A stretch of DNA of 64,000 nucleotides, taken from NCBI RefSeq assembly GCF_003952465.1, contig NZ_CP034448.1, positions 6,239,001 through 6,303,000 of the forward strand, written 5' to 3'. Made by a program: the position numbers and the translations under genes. The notes below the pieces were generated by a model, which saw nothing but the letters and a program-made list of their open reading frames with translations, did no database searches and was not told the DNA's origin. Below are positions 8,690-16,719 of the stretch, one piece after another (within the stretch, counting starts at the first letter, position 1; the number at the start of each line of letters is the position of its first letter). This DNA is from Mesorhizobium sp. M1B.F.Ca.ET.045.04.1.1 (GTDB lineage: Bacteria; Pseudomonadota; Alphaproteobacteria; Rhizobiales; Rhizobiaceae).

Positions 8690-9697
8690 GTGTCATCTTC
8701 GGATTTCAGGCAAATCGCTATCCGGACCGAAGCTGGGAAAGCCGAAAGGCTGTTCCGCGCCGCCGTATCGGCCTTCTGCTCGCTGACACGTCCCTCTCGC
8801 CGCGAGATCGCCCAGCTCGAGGATCTGACGCTGCCGCTGTTCGACGAGGTGTCGGTCGAATCGCGCCGCTATGTCGCCGCCGCCCTTTCCGAATGCGAGT
8901 ATGCGCCGGCCGCGCTGGTGCGGCGGCTGGCCGAAGAACCGGTCGAGATCGCGGCGCCGCTGCTTACCCGCTCGAACGCGCTGAGCGACATCGACCTCAT
9001 CGCGCTGATCGGCCGCCATGGCCTGCCGCACGCGCGCGCGATCGCCCGCCGCAAGGCGCTCAATGCGACCATCGCCCAGCTGATCCGCGCGCTGGAGAGG
9101 CCGACGCTGGTCAAGACGCGGCCGCCGGAGACGGTCACCAAGCTCGCGTCGGTGAAGCCGGCGCCCGCCGACACCGCGGAAGACAAACAACCGGTTCCCG
9201 GCAAAGCCGAGGAGGATGCGCGGCGCCGCTTGCGCTCGATGATGCGGCCCACCGGCGACGGCGTCGCCGTCAACCTGTTCCTCGGCCAGCCAACCTATGT
9301 GAAGCTGCGCGAGACGGCGCTAACCGGCAATGCCGCCTTCTTCCAGACAGCGCTTGCCGATGCGCTCGACGTCGATTTCACAACGGCCCGCTCGGTGACC
9401 GAGCAGTCGAGCTACGCCGCGCTGCTTGCGGCGCTCAAGGCGCTCGACCTCAGCGAGGACAGGGCCTTCCTGATCGCGGTCGCCGTCTATCCGGCGGAGT
9501 TCCCGCATCCGCAGGCGATCCGGCTGTTCCTCGACCGCTACCGGCTGCTGCATCGGGAGGCGGCGCTCGACAAGGTGCGGGCCTGGAAGGCCGAGACACT
9601 GTCGCGGGCGATCCGCGGTAACGCCGCCGAGACGGCAGACGCCGAGCGCCAGGCGTCGAACAGCGACGGTTTAGCCACCAACCTCAAGGCGTCCTAG
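8690..9697 (+). CDS. DUF2336 domain protein
   Basis: About 335 aa from GTG 8690; a TTG at 8612 would add 26 poorly convincing residues. The body (FRAAVSAFCSLTRPSRREI, LTLPLFDEVSVESRRYVAAA, LLTRSNALSDIDLIALI) is the alpha-helical, HEAT-like pattern of DUF2336, an alphaproteobacterial family of unknown role. A second helical block lies at ~190-300 after a charged linker. No signal peptide, so probably cytoplasmic. Monocistronic; the stop TAG runs straight into the following intergenic region. Confidence 0.78.
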   Translation: MSSSDFRQIAIRTEAGKAERLFRAAVSAFCSLTRPSRREIAQLEDLTLPLFDEVSVESRRYVAAALSECEYAPAALVRRLAEEPVEIAAPLLTRSNALSDIDLIALIGRHGLPHARAIARRKALNATIAQLIRALERPTLVKTRPPETVTKLASVKPAPADTAEDKQPVPGKAEEDARRRLRSMMRPTGDGVAVNLFLGQPTYVKLRETALTGNAAFFQTALADALDVDFTTARSVTEQSSYAALLAALKALDLSEDRAFLIAVAVYPAEFPHPQAIRLFLDRYRLLHREAALDKVRAWKAETLSRAIRGNAAETADAERQASNSDGLATNLKAS

Positions 9698-9964
9698 AGC
9701 GATTCGGCGCCCGGAAGAATCACCGGTCAGCTCGCGCGAAGCGAAGGTCCCAAATAAGCCGTGGGTGCTCGACGGTCCTGCGATATCTCACCGTTCTTCT
9801 CGCTTTTTGGGAATAGAGGGAGGCAGGGCTGCGTTGAGGACAATGAAGGGGTCATGACCCTTTCACTAAACGCGCCGCCCTTGCCCCTGCTGAAGCCTTC
9901 CGACCACCTCAAGGTTGGGCGTTGGGCGCGACGTTGAACATCCTCACAATGATTGGAGAACCCA

Positions 9965-10258
9965 ATGATGCGAACACTTGTGTTCTTTGCGACGCTTTCG
10001 TTGCTTGCCGGCCCCGCGTCGGCATCCGATCATCTCTTCACTGCCGTAGGAGCAGGTGGCTTGACGACAGCGAGCCAACCCTTCCAGAACGGCACAGACA
10101 ACCCTGGCCGACCGGGCACGTCCGTCGCTGGCGAGGGCAGTCCACTATCGGGAGACGAGCATACGGTACCTGCGACGGAAACGGCGACGGGCGCCACGTC
10201 CAAGACCCCACCGTCAGTTGATCAGGGCAAGACGGCGCCGTCGGGCCGCGCGCGCTGA
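9965..10258 (+). CDS. Small exported protein of unknown function
   Basis: 97 aa from ATG 9965 with GGAG nine bases upstream. A clear Sec signal peptide (MMRTLVFFATLSLLAGPASA) is followed by a Gly/Thr/Ser/Pro-rich, low-complexity mature part of about 75 residues with no cysteine. No family recognised. The composition suggests a disordered periplasmic or secreted polypeptide. Promoter and ~265-bp leader lie upstream. Confidence 0.6.
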   Translation: MMRTLVFFATLSLLAGPASASDHLFTAVGAGGLTTASQPFQNGTDNPGRPGTSVAGEGSPLSGDEHTVPATETATGATSKTPPSVDQGKTAPSGRAR

Positions 10259-10366
10259 CAGCCGCGTCGCATTCCCAAATACTCCAGGGCAGCTCAGCGC
10301 TCGGTAGAATCGTTGAGCTGCTCCAAACATTTGTTTTCTGCAGCGATATCCCAAAGCAGGCCGGAC

Positions 10367-10714
10367 CTATTCCGCTTTGACGGACAGAAGTTCGTCGACA
10401 GGAGCGGTTCCCGCCTCGATTTCGATCACCCAGATATCCGGATCGAACCTCTTTTCCTTTTCCAGCCGCGCATCGAATGCCGCGGCGTCGTCGCCGGAAT
10501 CGAGCAAGGTGAAGAAGCGCTCGTCGGGCTTGGCGGAATCGTAACTCGTCTGCGGCGCCGGCCCATAGAGAGCGACCTCGCCCAGCCGCCCACGCGACAG
10601 CACGAAGACGGCGCCCGCCTCGGTCGCGCCGCGCTTGACCACGGCGGCAAAACCGCCGGCGCCGAACACGCGACGCACAAGGGCCGACACCCACAGATCG
10701 GTGGTCACGCGCAT
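10367..10714 (-). CDS. DUF1491 family protein
   Basis: 115 aa from ATG 10714. The pattern MRVTTDLWVSALVRRVF, then FAAVVKRGATEAGAVFVL, then a tail with FDPDIWVIEIE fits DUF1491, a small alphaproteobacterial family often annotated only by that name. No signal or membrane segment; presumably cytoplasmic. Upstream in-frame sequence to 10801 is basic and poorly supported. The family has no proven role. Confidence 0.82.
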   Translation of the reverse strand: MRVTTDLWVSALVRRVFGAGGFAAVVKRGATEAGAVFVLSRGRLGEVALYGPAPQTSYDSAKPDERFFTLLDSGDDAAAFDARLEKEKRFDPDIWVIEIEAGTAPVDELLSVKAE

Positions 10715-10822
10715 GGCAAGGTTCCGGATGGCATGCGACTGTTTAGCGAGTTTCCGGCGTGGCCGCGAGCGGGGGAGAGCAGCAAGCTTCGTTAAGTGCA
10801 CAGGACAATGCTATATGGCGGC

Positions 10823-10972
10823 ATGAAAACTGCGATCCGGCCCCTAACCGACCATCAACTGAACCAGCTCAAGCGCGCCTATGATGAAGGCATGGCCCGC
10901 GGTGAAGGCCAAAGCGTGGACCGCGATGCTTTCTTACGCGCTCTAAAGGCTGAGCGCGCGGCCCGAAACTAG
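10823..10972 (+). CDS. Very small hypothetical protein (49 aa)
   Basis: An open frame from ATG 10823 to TAG 10970-10972. The product starts MKTAIRPLTDHQLNQLKRAY and continues with an Asp/Glu/Arg-rich helical tail ending in RALKAERAARN. It is amphipathic and fully charged, with no membrane segment. It fills the gap between two minus-strand genes, and its codon use (C/G third positions in part) is compatible with coding. No partner toxin or other gene is coupled to it. Function unknown. Confidence 0.45.
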   Translation: MKTAIRPLTDHQLNQLKRAYDEGMARGEGQSVDRDAFLRALKAERAARN

Positions 10973-10989
10973 ATAAGATTGCGGACGGC

Positions 10990-11778
10990 TCAGTTCGTCA
11001 GGCCGATCTCGCGCATCTTGGCGTAGACCGCTTCGTCCGGCTCGCCGGTTTCGGGCAGGCCGAACAGCGCCTGGAACTCCTTGATCGCGGCCTTGGTGCG
11101 GGCGCCGACCTTGCCGTCGAGCTGCATATCGTTGTTGCCGAATGCCTTGAGGCCAGCCTGGATCTTGACGATGCGGGCGTCGGCCGTCTGGGTCGCGCCA
11201 TCGGCGGGTGCCGAGGCCAGGATCGGAGCCGGCACCGGTGCGGCCGCTGGAGCCGTGGCTGCCGGACGTGGCGCCGGATGTGGAATGGCCGACGTCGTCT
11301 GCCTGGCGCCGAGCTGGTCGAGCAGCGCGCCGTCGATCTCGCCCGATCCCGGCAGCCCGACCTTCAACTGATAGGCCTGGATGGCCTTGCGCGTGGCCGG
11401 GCCGGTGAGGCCGTCGACCGTGCCATCGTAGAAATTGAGGTCCTTCAAGATGCCCTGCACCTGCTGGACGACCGGATCGGGCTTGGGAGCCGGCTGTGCC
11501 GGCGCCTGCCGCACGATGTTGATGGTGGTCTCCGGCTCGTCGGAGACGGCGTGCGGGAAATTCTCGATGCTCCTGGTGGCGAAGAAGGCGCCTGTGTGCG
11601 GAAAAGGCTGGTACCAGAGCGCGTTGGCCGAAACGTAGAAGAGCGTCACCAGGAAGGCGGTCGAACCCCCGACCAGAACCGGATTGCGCGAGATCATCTG
11701 GCCAACCGCGACCGCGCCCTCGGCAAGGACGCCGCGCTCGGGTTCGACCACCTTAGGCCGTCTTGCGGAGCGAGCCAT
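10990..11778 (-). CDS. Membrane-anchored protein with two peptidoglycan-binding domains
   Basis: About 262 aa from ATG 11778. One membrane segment (PVLVGGSTAFLVTLFYVSA, residues ~35-53) precedes two PG_binding_1 repeats: the first has VQGILKDLNFYDGTVDGLTG and TRKAIQAYQ (~110-150), the second IQAGLKAFGNNDMQLDGKVG and TKAAIKEFQ (~205-250). A Pro/Ala linker separates them. It probably ties a periplasmic function to the cell wall. The start lies 26 bp inside the end of the upstream histidine kinase gene, so the two are co-translated and likely linked in envelope sensing. Confidence 0.85.
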   Translation of the reverse strand: MARSARRPKVVEPERGVLAEGAVAVGQMISRNPVLVGGSTAFLVTLFYVSANALWYQPFPHTGAFFATRSIENFPHAVSDEPETTINIVRQAPAQPAPKPDPVVQQVQGILKDLNFYDGTVDGLTGPATRKAIQAYQLKVGLPGSGEIDGALLDQLGARQTTSAIPHPAPRPAATAPAAAPVPAPILASAPADGATQTADARIVKIQAGLKAFGNNDMQLDGKVGARTKAAIKEFQALFGLPETGEPDEAVYAKMREIGLTN

Positions 11779-13558
11779 TGCTGTCCCCATCTGCATCCCC
11801 CTTCGGCTTTGCAACCGGCATCGGTAGCACGCCGGCCGGCGTGCCCGAGCGCCGCTTCGGTCCGTTCACCGGCAGGCTGACCGTCACCGTCGTGCCCTCA
11901 CCCGGGGCGCTCTCGATCGACATCGTGCCCTCATGCAGCGCCACAAGGCCCTTGACCAGCGACAGGCCGAGCCCGGTTCCCTCGAAACGGCGCGTATAGT
12001 CGTTCTGGATTTGCATGAACGGCTTGCCGAGATTGGCCATATCCTCCTCAGCGATGCCGATGCCGGTGTCGCTCACCCAGAAATGCAGCCGAGAGCCGAC
12101 GCGCTTGGCGCCGATCACCACATTGCCGCCGTCGGGCGTGAACTTCACGGCGTTCGAAACGAGATTGATCAGGATCTGCTGCACGGCGCGGCGGTCGGCA
12201 TTGATCTCGCCGGCGTCCGGCGCGACCTGCGCGGCGAGCGCGATGCTCTTGGCGTCGGCCAGCGGCCGCATCATCGACCGGCACATATCGACCGCCTCGA
12301 CGAAGCGGAACGGTTCCAGCTCGGTCGCATAGGCGCCGGCTTCGATGCGCGAGACGTCGAGGATCGAGGTGACGACGGATAGGAGATGCTGGCCGGACTC
12401 CCTGACCAGGCCGACATATTCCTTCTGGCGAGGATCGCGGAAGGCACCGAACATTTCGTGCAGCAGCATGTCGGAGAAGCCGATGATGGCGTTGAGCGGC
12501 GTGCGCAGCTCGTGACTGACCACCGCCAGGAAACGGCCCTTGGCCACTTCGGCGGCCGCGGCGGCTTCCTTCGCCGAGGCAAGCTCTTCGCGCAGAGCAG
12601 CGACGTCGTCGTTTTCGCGCAGCACGAGGGTGAAGACCTCCGGCTCGAGCCCGCCGCGCATCAATTCCAGGCGGAACGGGCGGAAATTGTCGGCCGAGCC
12701 GCCACCGTCGCGCGGCAGCCGGATGCGCAGGTCGAGCCGGCGCTTCGGCGCGCCCTCGCGCATGTCCGCGAGCGCGGTGAGATAGGCAACGCGGTCGGAA
12801 AGATGGACGCGCTCGAACAGCCCCGTGCCGAGCAAGAGCTCCGGCGCCAGCTTCAGAATGGAGCGCGCCTTGGCCGAAGCGTCGAGCACGTCGCCCTGGC
12901 GGCCGACGCGCAGCACCACGGCGTCGATGATCTCGTCGAGGCGGTCGGCCGCGGGCTCGGCCTGGCGCGCGCTGGCCGGATTGGCGAAGGCCGCCGCGCG
13001 GGGCAGCAGCGTCAGCGCCCAGGCAAGCGGCAACAGCCAGTGCCAGCTGGCGATCCCGGCCGCGCCGAGCGGCAGGAACTGGTTCGCGAAAGGCTGCAGC
13101 AAAATGGCTGCGAGCGCCGCCAGCGCGGCCGGCAACACCGCGCGCCGCGATCCAGCGACCCACCAGGCCTCGATCGGCAAAGCGACGGCAAGCAGCGCGA
13201 CCGGCGAGGCCAAACCGCCCGCCGCGGCGATTGCCGCAGCAAGAGCGAGGCCACCCATGGCAACCGCCGCACGGCCGGCGAGCGCCATGCGGCCGGTGGC
13301 CGCGACCAGAAGCGCGGCGAACCAGCACAGACCGAAAGCGGCGAAGATCGCAGCCACGGTAACTGCCGCACCGAGGCTTGAGGTGACCATCGTCACCGCC
13401 GCGCCCGCGGCGAGAAACGGAGCGGCGAGCATGACGCCGATGAAGCGGCGCTGGCGCAGGCGCTCAGCCTCGCCCATGACGGTCGGATGAACCATGCGTT
13501 CGCAGCCGGCGGCCACAGCGCCGGGTAATTGAACGTATCTGGCCGTAATCGAACTCAC
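11753..13558 (-). CDS. Membrane-bound sensor histidine kinase
   Basis: 601 aa from GTG 13558 (an ATG at 13495 would give 580). Five to six hydrophobic segments fill residues ~40-190, followed by a PAS-like region (~205-320), a short coiled coil (EELASAKEAAAAAEVAKG), the dimerisation/phosphoacceptor box FLAVVSHELRTPLN with His at ~349, and a full HATPase domain (N box LVSNAVKFTPDGG, G1 DTGIGI, G2 GTGLGLSLV). It autophosphorylates in the cytoplasm in response to an envelope signal. There is no receiver domain and no adjacent response regulator, so it is an orphan kinase. It overlaps the peptidoglycan-binding gene downstream, which suggests a wall-related cue; that is inference. Confidence 0.9.
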   Translation of the reverse strand: MSSITARYVQLPGAVAAGCERMVHPTVMGEAERLRQRRFIGVMLAAPFLAAGAAVTMVTSSLGAAVTVAAIFAAFGLCWFAALLVAATGRMALAGRAAVAMGGLALAAAIAAAGGLASPVALLAVALPIEAWWVAGSRRAVLPAALAALAAILLQPFANQFLPLGAAGIASWHWLLPLAWALTLLPRAAAFANPASARQAEPAADRLDEIIDAVVLRVGRQGDVLDASAKARSILKLAPELLLGTGLFERVHLSDRVAYLTALADMREGAPKRRLDLRIRLPRDGGGSADNFRPFRLELMRGGLEPEVFTLVLRENDDVAALREELASAKEAAAAAEVAKGRFLAVVSHELRTPLNAIIGFSDMLLHEMFGAFRDPRQKEYVGLVRESGQHLLSVVTSILDVSRIEAGAYATELEPFRFVEAVDMCRSMMRPLADAKSIALAAQVAPDAGEINADRRAVQQILINLVSNAVKFTPDGGNVVIGAKRVGSRLHFWVSDTGIGIAEEDMANLGKPFMQIQNDYTRRFEGTGLGLSLVKGLVALHEGTMSIESAPGEGTTVTVSLPVNGPKRRSGTPAGVLPMPVAKPKGDADGDSNGSLRKTA

Positions 13559-14027
13559 CGCACGCGTACCCGGTCGTGAAAATGCCCTGCTTTGCAGGTG
13601 ACTCTTAATTGGCTTGAAACTGGCATCCAGCGTTTAAGGAATGGATAAGGCAGACGAGGCGAGCGCCCTGCCCACGGGAAATATTGGGACGCCGGCACCG
13701 CAAAGCACGTCGATCTGCCGCCATGGTAAATGGAGCGTTATCCGCAGCCGGCGCGCCGGGCCGCCTGAAAACCTCGTGCCGATGTCGATTATTTCCAGAA
13801 TTTCCCTTTTAAAACAGCCATATAGATGGTTATCGTAAAGTTAATCCAATCGATGAGATTTGAATGAAATCAATCTCGAAAACCAATCCTTTCGAACTTG
13901 CCTAAAATTTGAAGAAAATTCGCGGCTTCGGCGCAAGCCGTCCTTTGCGCGCCCGTGCCACTATCCTGCCCATAAAAGAGGTCATGCCGATGGATGCATG
14001 ATCCGGTCGCGGACGAGAGGCATTGAG
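13559..14027. other. Intergenic region between divergent histidine kinase and DUF5330 genes
   Basis: 469 bp with a noticeably AT-rich core (about 13790-13920). It should hold both promoters. I see no RNA gene, and the open frames crossing it do not look coding. No confident operator. Confidence 0.4.
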
Positions 14028-14420
14028 ATGGGTTTTCTGATCAGGATGGCTTTCTGGTTTTCGCTGGTGCTTCTGGCACTGCCGCTCAGCGTCGGCCCCG
14101 ACGAGGATGGCCGCGAGGCGGTCGGGCCGATCCAGGCGCTGTTTGCGGCGCGCGAGGCGGTCGGCGACATCGCCGGCATCTGCGAGCGCAAGCCGGACGT
14201 CTGCGAGACCGGCAAATCGGCCATGCACACCATCACCGTCCGCGCCCAGGAAACCGCCAAGATCGCCGCCGCCATGCTTGACGACCATCAGTCGGAAAGG
14301 GCGGCCACTCCCGAGGCGAAGGTTGCGGAGACTTCCGTCGAGACCACCGGCAGCGTCGCCGAAGACGTCGTGCTGCCCGCCAAGGTCAACATCCCGGTGA
14401 TGCTGACGGCAAAGAACTGA
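14028..14420 (+). CDS. DUF5330 domain exported/anchored protein
   Basis: 130 aa from ATG 14028. An N-terminal hydrophobic segment (LIRMAFWFSLVLLALPLSV) is a signal or anchor. The mature part has the DUF5330 core (IQALFAAREAVGDIAGICERKPDVC) with two cysteines about eight residues apart, then a helical segment and a disordered Ala/Glu/Val tail. The family is common in rhizobia and of unknown role, probably periplasmic. The gene is followed by a block of repeats and a strong hairpin at 14696-14734. Confidence 0.78.
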   Translation: MGFLIRMAFWFSLVLLALPLSVGPDEDGREAVGPIQALFAAREAVGDIAGICERKPDVCETGKSAMHTITVRAQETAKIAAAMLDDHQSERAATPEAKVAETSVETTGSVAEDVVLPAKVNIPVMLTAKN

Positions 14421-14460
14421 GATTCTTTTTCAGCCGTTCGCTCGGCTAACTTTGATTTTT

Positions 14461-14509
14461 GTGCATGTCGTTTTCGCAAAACCGCTGCACACTTTTGCGC
14501 GGCATGCAT
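14461..14509. repeat. Short palindromic intergenic repeat, 'gcatgtcg' type
   Basis: TGCATGTCGTTTTCGCAAAA at the left, GCGCGGCATGCA at the right. It lies directly upstream of the tandem array starting at 14517, so four palindromic units stand in a row. Confidence 0.7.
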
Positions 14510-14516
14510 TGGTTTT

Positions 14517-14694
14517 GGCGCAATTCCGGACGGAAAACCGCTACGCACTTTTCCTGGAATTGCTCTCTGTTTAGTTTTTTGGCGCAATTCCGGACGGAAA
14601 ACCGCTACGCACTTTTCCTGGAATTGCTCTCTGTTTAGTTTTTTGGCGCAATTCCGGACGGAAAACCGCTACGCACTTTTCCTGGAATTGCTCT
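14517..14694. repeat. Tandem array: three copies of a 64-bp unit with an internal palindrome
   Basis: Units start at 14517, 14581 and 14645, an exact 64-bp period; the third lacks the spacer. Each holds GCAATTCCGGACGGAAAACC followed by a TCCTGGAATTGC arm, then a CTCTGTTTAGTTTTTT spacer. The copies look identical, which implies recent duplication. Single copies are at 2613 and 25778. Confidence 0.85.
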
Positions 14695-14695
14695 A

Positions 14696-14745
14696 ACGCC
14701 GCGGGCCCGTCCGACCTCTCGACGCCCGCGGCGTCTTTCTTTTTC
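14696..14745 (+). terminator. Intrinsic terminator
   Basis: Stem ACGCCGCGGG (14696-14705) pairs with CCCGCGGCGT (14725-14734), a 10-bp GC-rich stem, followed by CTTTCTTTTTC. It ends plus-strand transcripts coming from the DUF5330 gene just before sufE. Confidence 0.8.
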
Positions 14746-14781
14746 CGTGACGCGGCGGCGCCGGGTCACTATATGCGGGCA

Positions 14782-15210
14782 ATGACGACCTCGATCGAAA
14801 CGATCCGCGACGATTTCTCCCTGCTCGACGAGTGGGAAGACCGGTACCGCTATGTGATCGAGCTCGGCGAGGCGCTGCCGCCTTTTCCCGAGGCCGAGCG
14901 CATCCCGGCCAACAAGGTGCCGGGCTGCGTCAGCCAGGTATGGCTGACGACCGAGCAAGGACCGGGCGTCGATCCGGTGATCAGCTTCCAGGGGGATTCG
15001 GACGCCCACATCGTACGCGGCCTCGTCGCCATCATGCTGGCGCTGTTCTCGGGCCGGCCGGCCAGCCAGATCCACGGCACCGACGCGGAAGTGACGCTGA
15101 AAGAACTCGGCCTCGACGAGCATTTGTCGCCGCAGCGCGCCAACGGCCTGCGCTCGATGGTCAAGCGCATCAAGCGCGACGCCGAAGCGGCGCTGAAGCA
15201 AACCGCCTAA
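14782..15210 (+). CDS. sufE: SufE family cysteine desulfurase sulfur acceptor
   Basis: 142 aa from ATG 14782 (ATG 14773 would add three residues). The whole length fits SufE: IRDDFSLLDEWEDRYRYVIELG at the N-terminus, then NKVPGCVSQVWL, whose Cys is the sulfane-sulfur acceptor, and LVAIMLALFSGR in the C-terminal half. SufE takes persulfide sulfur from the desulfurase SufS and stimulates Fe-S cluster assembly in the cytoplasm. It is separated from any suf operon here, as is common in rhizobia. The terminator at 14696 isolates it from the gene upstream. Confidence 0.92.
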   Translation: MTTSIETIRDDFSLLDEWEDRYRYVIELGEALPPFPEAERIPANKVPGCVSQVWLTTEQGPGVDPVISFQGDSDAHIVRGLVAIMLALFSGRPASQIHGTDAEVTLKELGLDEHLSPQRANGLRSMVKRIKRDAEAALKQTA

Positions 15211-15262
15211 AGCGCGACGCGCCGAAACGGATTCAGACCAGGTGCTTTAAGTTTCTTGTTCT

Positions 15263-15312
15263 GATGCATGTCGTTGTCCCAGAACCGCTGCAGAGTTTTG
15301 GGCGACACGCAT
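15263..15312. repeat. Short palindromic intergenic repeat, 'gcatgtcg' type
   Basis: GATGCATGTCGTTGTCCCAG at the left and GGGCGACACGCAT at the right; the right arm has one change from the perfect palindrome. It lies between sufE and the convergent mucR gene. Confidence 0.65.
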
Positions 15313-15340
15313 TAACCTTTCCAACAGCCACGCCGGAAAG

Positions 15341-15366
15341 CAAAAACGGCGCCGCAAGGGCGCCGT
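15341..15366 (-). terminator. Intrinsic terminator of the mucR gene
   Basis: Read on the minus strand, stem ACGGCGCC (15366-15359) pairs with GGCGCCGT (15353-15346) across a five-base loop and is followed by TTTTTG. It lies 22 bp past the mucR stop codon. Confidence 0.78.
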
Positions 15367-15388
15367 CAAATTGCTTGTCCGATATCCG

Positions 15389-15817
15389 TTATCTGCGGCT
15401 CTTGGGCTTGCGGCCGAGGCCCATCTTCTTGGCAAGCTGCGAACGGGCGGCGGCGTAGTTGGGAGCGACCATCGGATAGTTGGCATCCAGGCCCCACTTC
15501 TCGCGGTATTCTTCCGGGGTGAGGTTGTAGTGGGTCATCAGGTGGCGCTTCAGCGACTTGAACTTCTTGCCGTCTTCGAGACAGACGATGTAGTCGTCAT
15601 GCACGGAGCGCTTCGGGTTGACGGCCGGTTTCTGCTTCTCGGCCGATGGCTGCTCGCTCGTGCCGCCAACGCGGCCGAGCGCGGCATGGACATCGGCGAT
15701 CAGGTTCGGCAGTTCGCCGACCGGCACCGGGTTGTTGCTGACATAGGCCGCGACGACATCGGCGGTCAGCTCGATCAGCGCGTCACTATTCCTTGAAGGT
15801 GTTTCGACGATATCCAT
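15389..15817 (-). CDS. mucR: MucR/Ros family zinc-finger transcriptional regulator
   Basis: 142 aa from ATG 15817, the usual family length. The N-terminal oligomerisation region (LIELTADVVAAYVSNNPVPV) is followed by the zinc finger VCLEDGKKFKSLKRHLMTHY: Cys-X2-Asp in place of Cys-X2-Cys, then His-X3-His. Such Cys-Asp-His-His sites are known for Ros/MucR proteins of Mesorhizobium loti. The C-terminus has the family motif LTPEEYREKWGL and a basic tail. MucR represses and activates exopolysaccharide, motility and symbiosis genes by binding AT-rich DNA. Its own upstream region (15818-16040) is AT-rich, consistent with autoregulation. An open frame extends upstream to 16012 but the added residues are not family-like. 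Confidence 0.93.
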   Translation of the reverse strand: MDIVETPSRNSDALIELTADVVAAYVSNNPVPVGELPNLIADVHAALGRVGGTSEQPSAEKQKPAVNPKRSVHDDYIVCLEDGKKFKSLKRHLMTHYNLTPEEYREKWGLDANYPMVAPNYAAARSQLAKKMGLGRKPKSRR

Positions 15818-16229
15818 TGTGTTCAGGCCCCAACGAGAGTTTGTTTCTAGACTGCGCCCTTTTTCTGGGATCGGGCATCGCGCGAATTTCATATAGGCAA
15901 GCCTCTGCGATTCGCGTCGCGTTATCTTAATGACGCTATGCTGCAAGTAAGTCAATTCGCCTATTGAATTATATTCGGCGATATTCATCAAATATTGCCG
16001 ATTCAGCTTCAAAAATTCGTGCGTCGTGTAACTTAGCGAGATTTTTCTGGCCGGACCAGATCGGCCTGACGCAACGTCAAATACGCTTTACACCTCGGGC
16101 AGCGCCAAAGAAGGTCGTTAATGCTTGACAAATGCTTGGCCGCCAGCACGAGGAATCTCGCACACCACAGGCTGCAAGAACACTCATCCTCGCGTGGAGC
16201 GGGCAACGCAGATGGCCGCGGCAGATCTC
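15818..16229. other. AT-rich mucR upstream region
   Basis: 412 bp between the mucR start and the end of the SH3-like gene. The part 15870-16035 is far richer in A/T than the genome around it, with several T-A steps, as expected for MucR binding and autoregulation. No RNA gene is evident, and a frame at 16033-16311 does not look coding. Confidence 0.45.
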
Positions 16230-16598
16230 TCAATAGGGCGCGATGTATTTGCCGTAGACCCAGCCGGTGACGAAATGACCGTTCTGCGCCGGATCGTGCC
16301 AGACCTCGCACCAGCGGTAGCGGATCGCCTGCCGCTGCTTCCAGTGAGGTTGGCCGGCAATGTCGAGCAGATCTATCCCGCCCGTGCAGCGGCCGGTCAT
16401 CTGCAAGACGGCGCCATTCGGATAGGCCGCCTGCTTTTGCGATGTGTTTGACGGAAATTTGCGCGCGTTGAGCGTGTCGCCGAACGGCACGCCTGCCACT
16501 TGCCAGGCGGCGAATACGGTTGCATGAGACTGACCGGAAAAGGCCAGCACTGTCGAAGCGACAGCAAAAGCCGCGGCGGCGCGAACATAGGATTTCAT
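16230..16598 (-). CDS. Small exported SH3-like domain protein
   Basis: 122 aa. A Sec signal peptide (MKSYVRAAAAFAVASTVLAF, cleavage near GQSHA) is followed by a bacterial SH3-like fold: VPFGDTLNARKFPSNTSQ, YPNGAVLQMTGRC, then WCEVWHD and GWVYGKYIAPY at the end. Two cysteines could form a disulfide. Such domains bind wall peptides or proteins in the periplasm. It is monocistronic; ATG 16598 has a GGGGGAAAG ribosome site just upstream. Confidence 0.8.
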   Translation of the reverse strand: MKSYVRAAAAFAVASTVLAFSGQSHATVFAAWQVAGVPFGDTLNARKFPSNTSQKQAAYPNGAVLQMTGRCTGGIDLLDIAGQPHWKQRQAIRYRWCEVWHDPAQNGHFVTGWVYGKYIAPY

Positions 16599-16719
16599 CT
16601 TTCCCCCTTCAACTTACTTTCTGTAGACCACTTTGAACCCCGCCCCTTGAACCGCTGCTGAGCGACGTGTTCATTTGCCATTCAAGCAAAATTTCAGGCG
16701 AATTCCACAGCGAGACGTA

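Noticed and set aside
9698..9964. Minus-strand frame at 9727-9912 (61 codons) in the gap after DUF2336
   Set aside because: No ribosome site, no domain and low-complexity content. The segment looks like a degenerate dispersed repeat rather than a gene, but I could not find a second copy in the window to prove it.
13641..13838. 65-codon frame in the histidine kinase/DUF5330 gap
   Set aside because: No ribosome site and no recognisable features; it lies in promoter DNA.
16033..16311. Frame with CPRCKAY-like residues upstream of mucR
   Set aside because: It overlaps the SH3-like gene and has frame-shadow composition; no complete zinc-binding motif.
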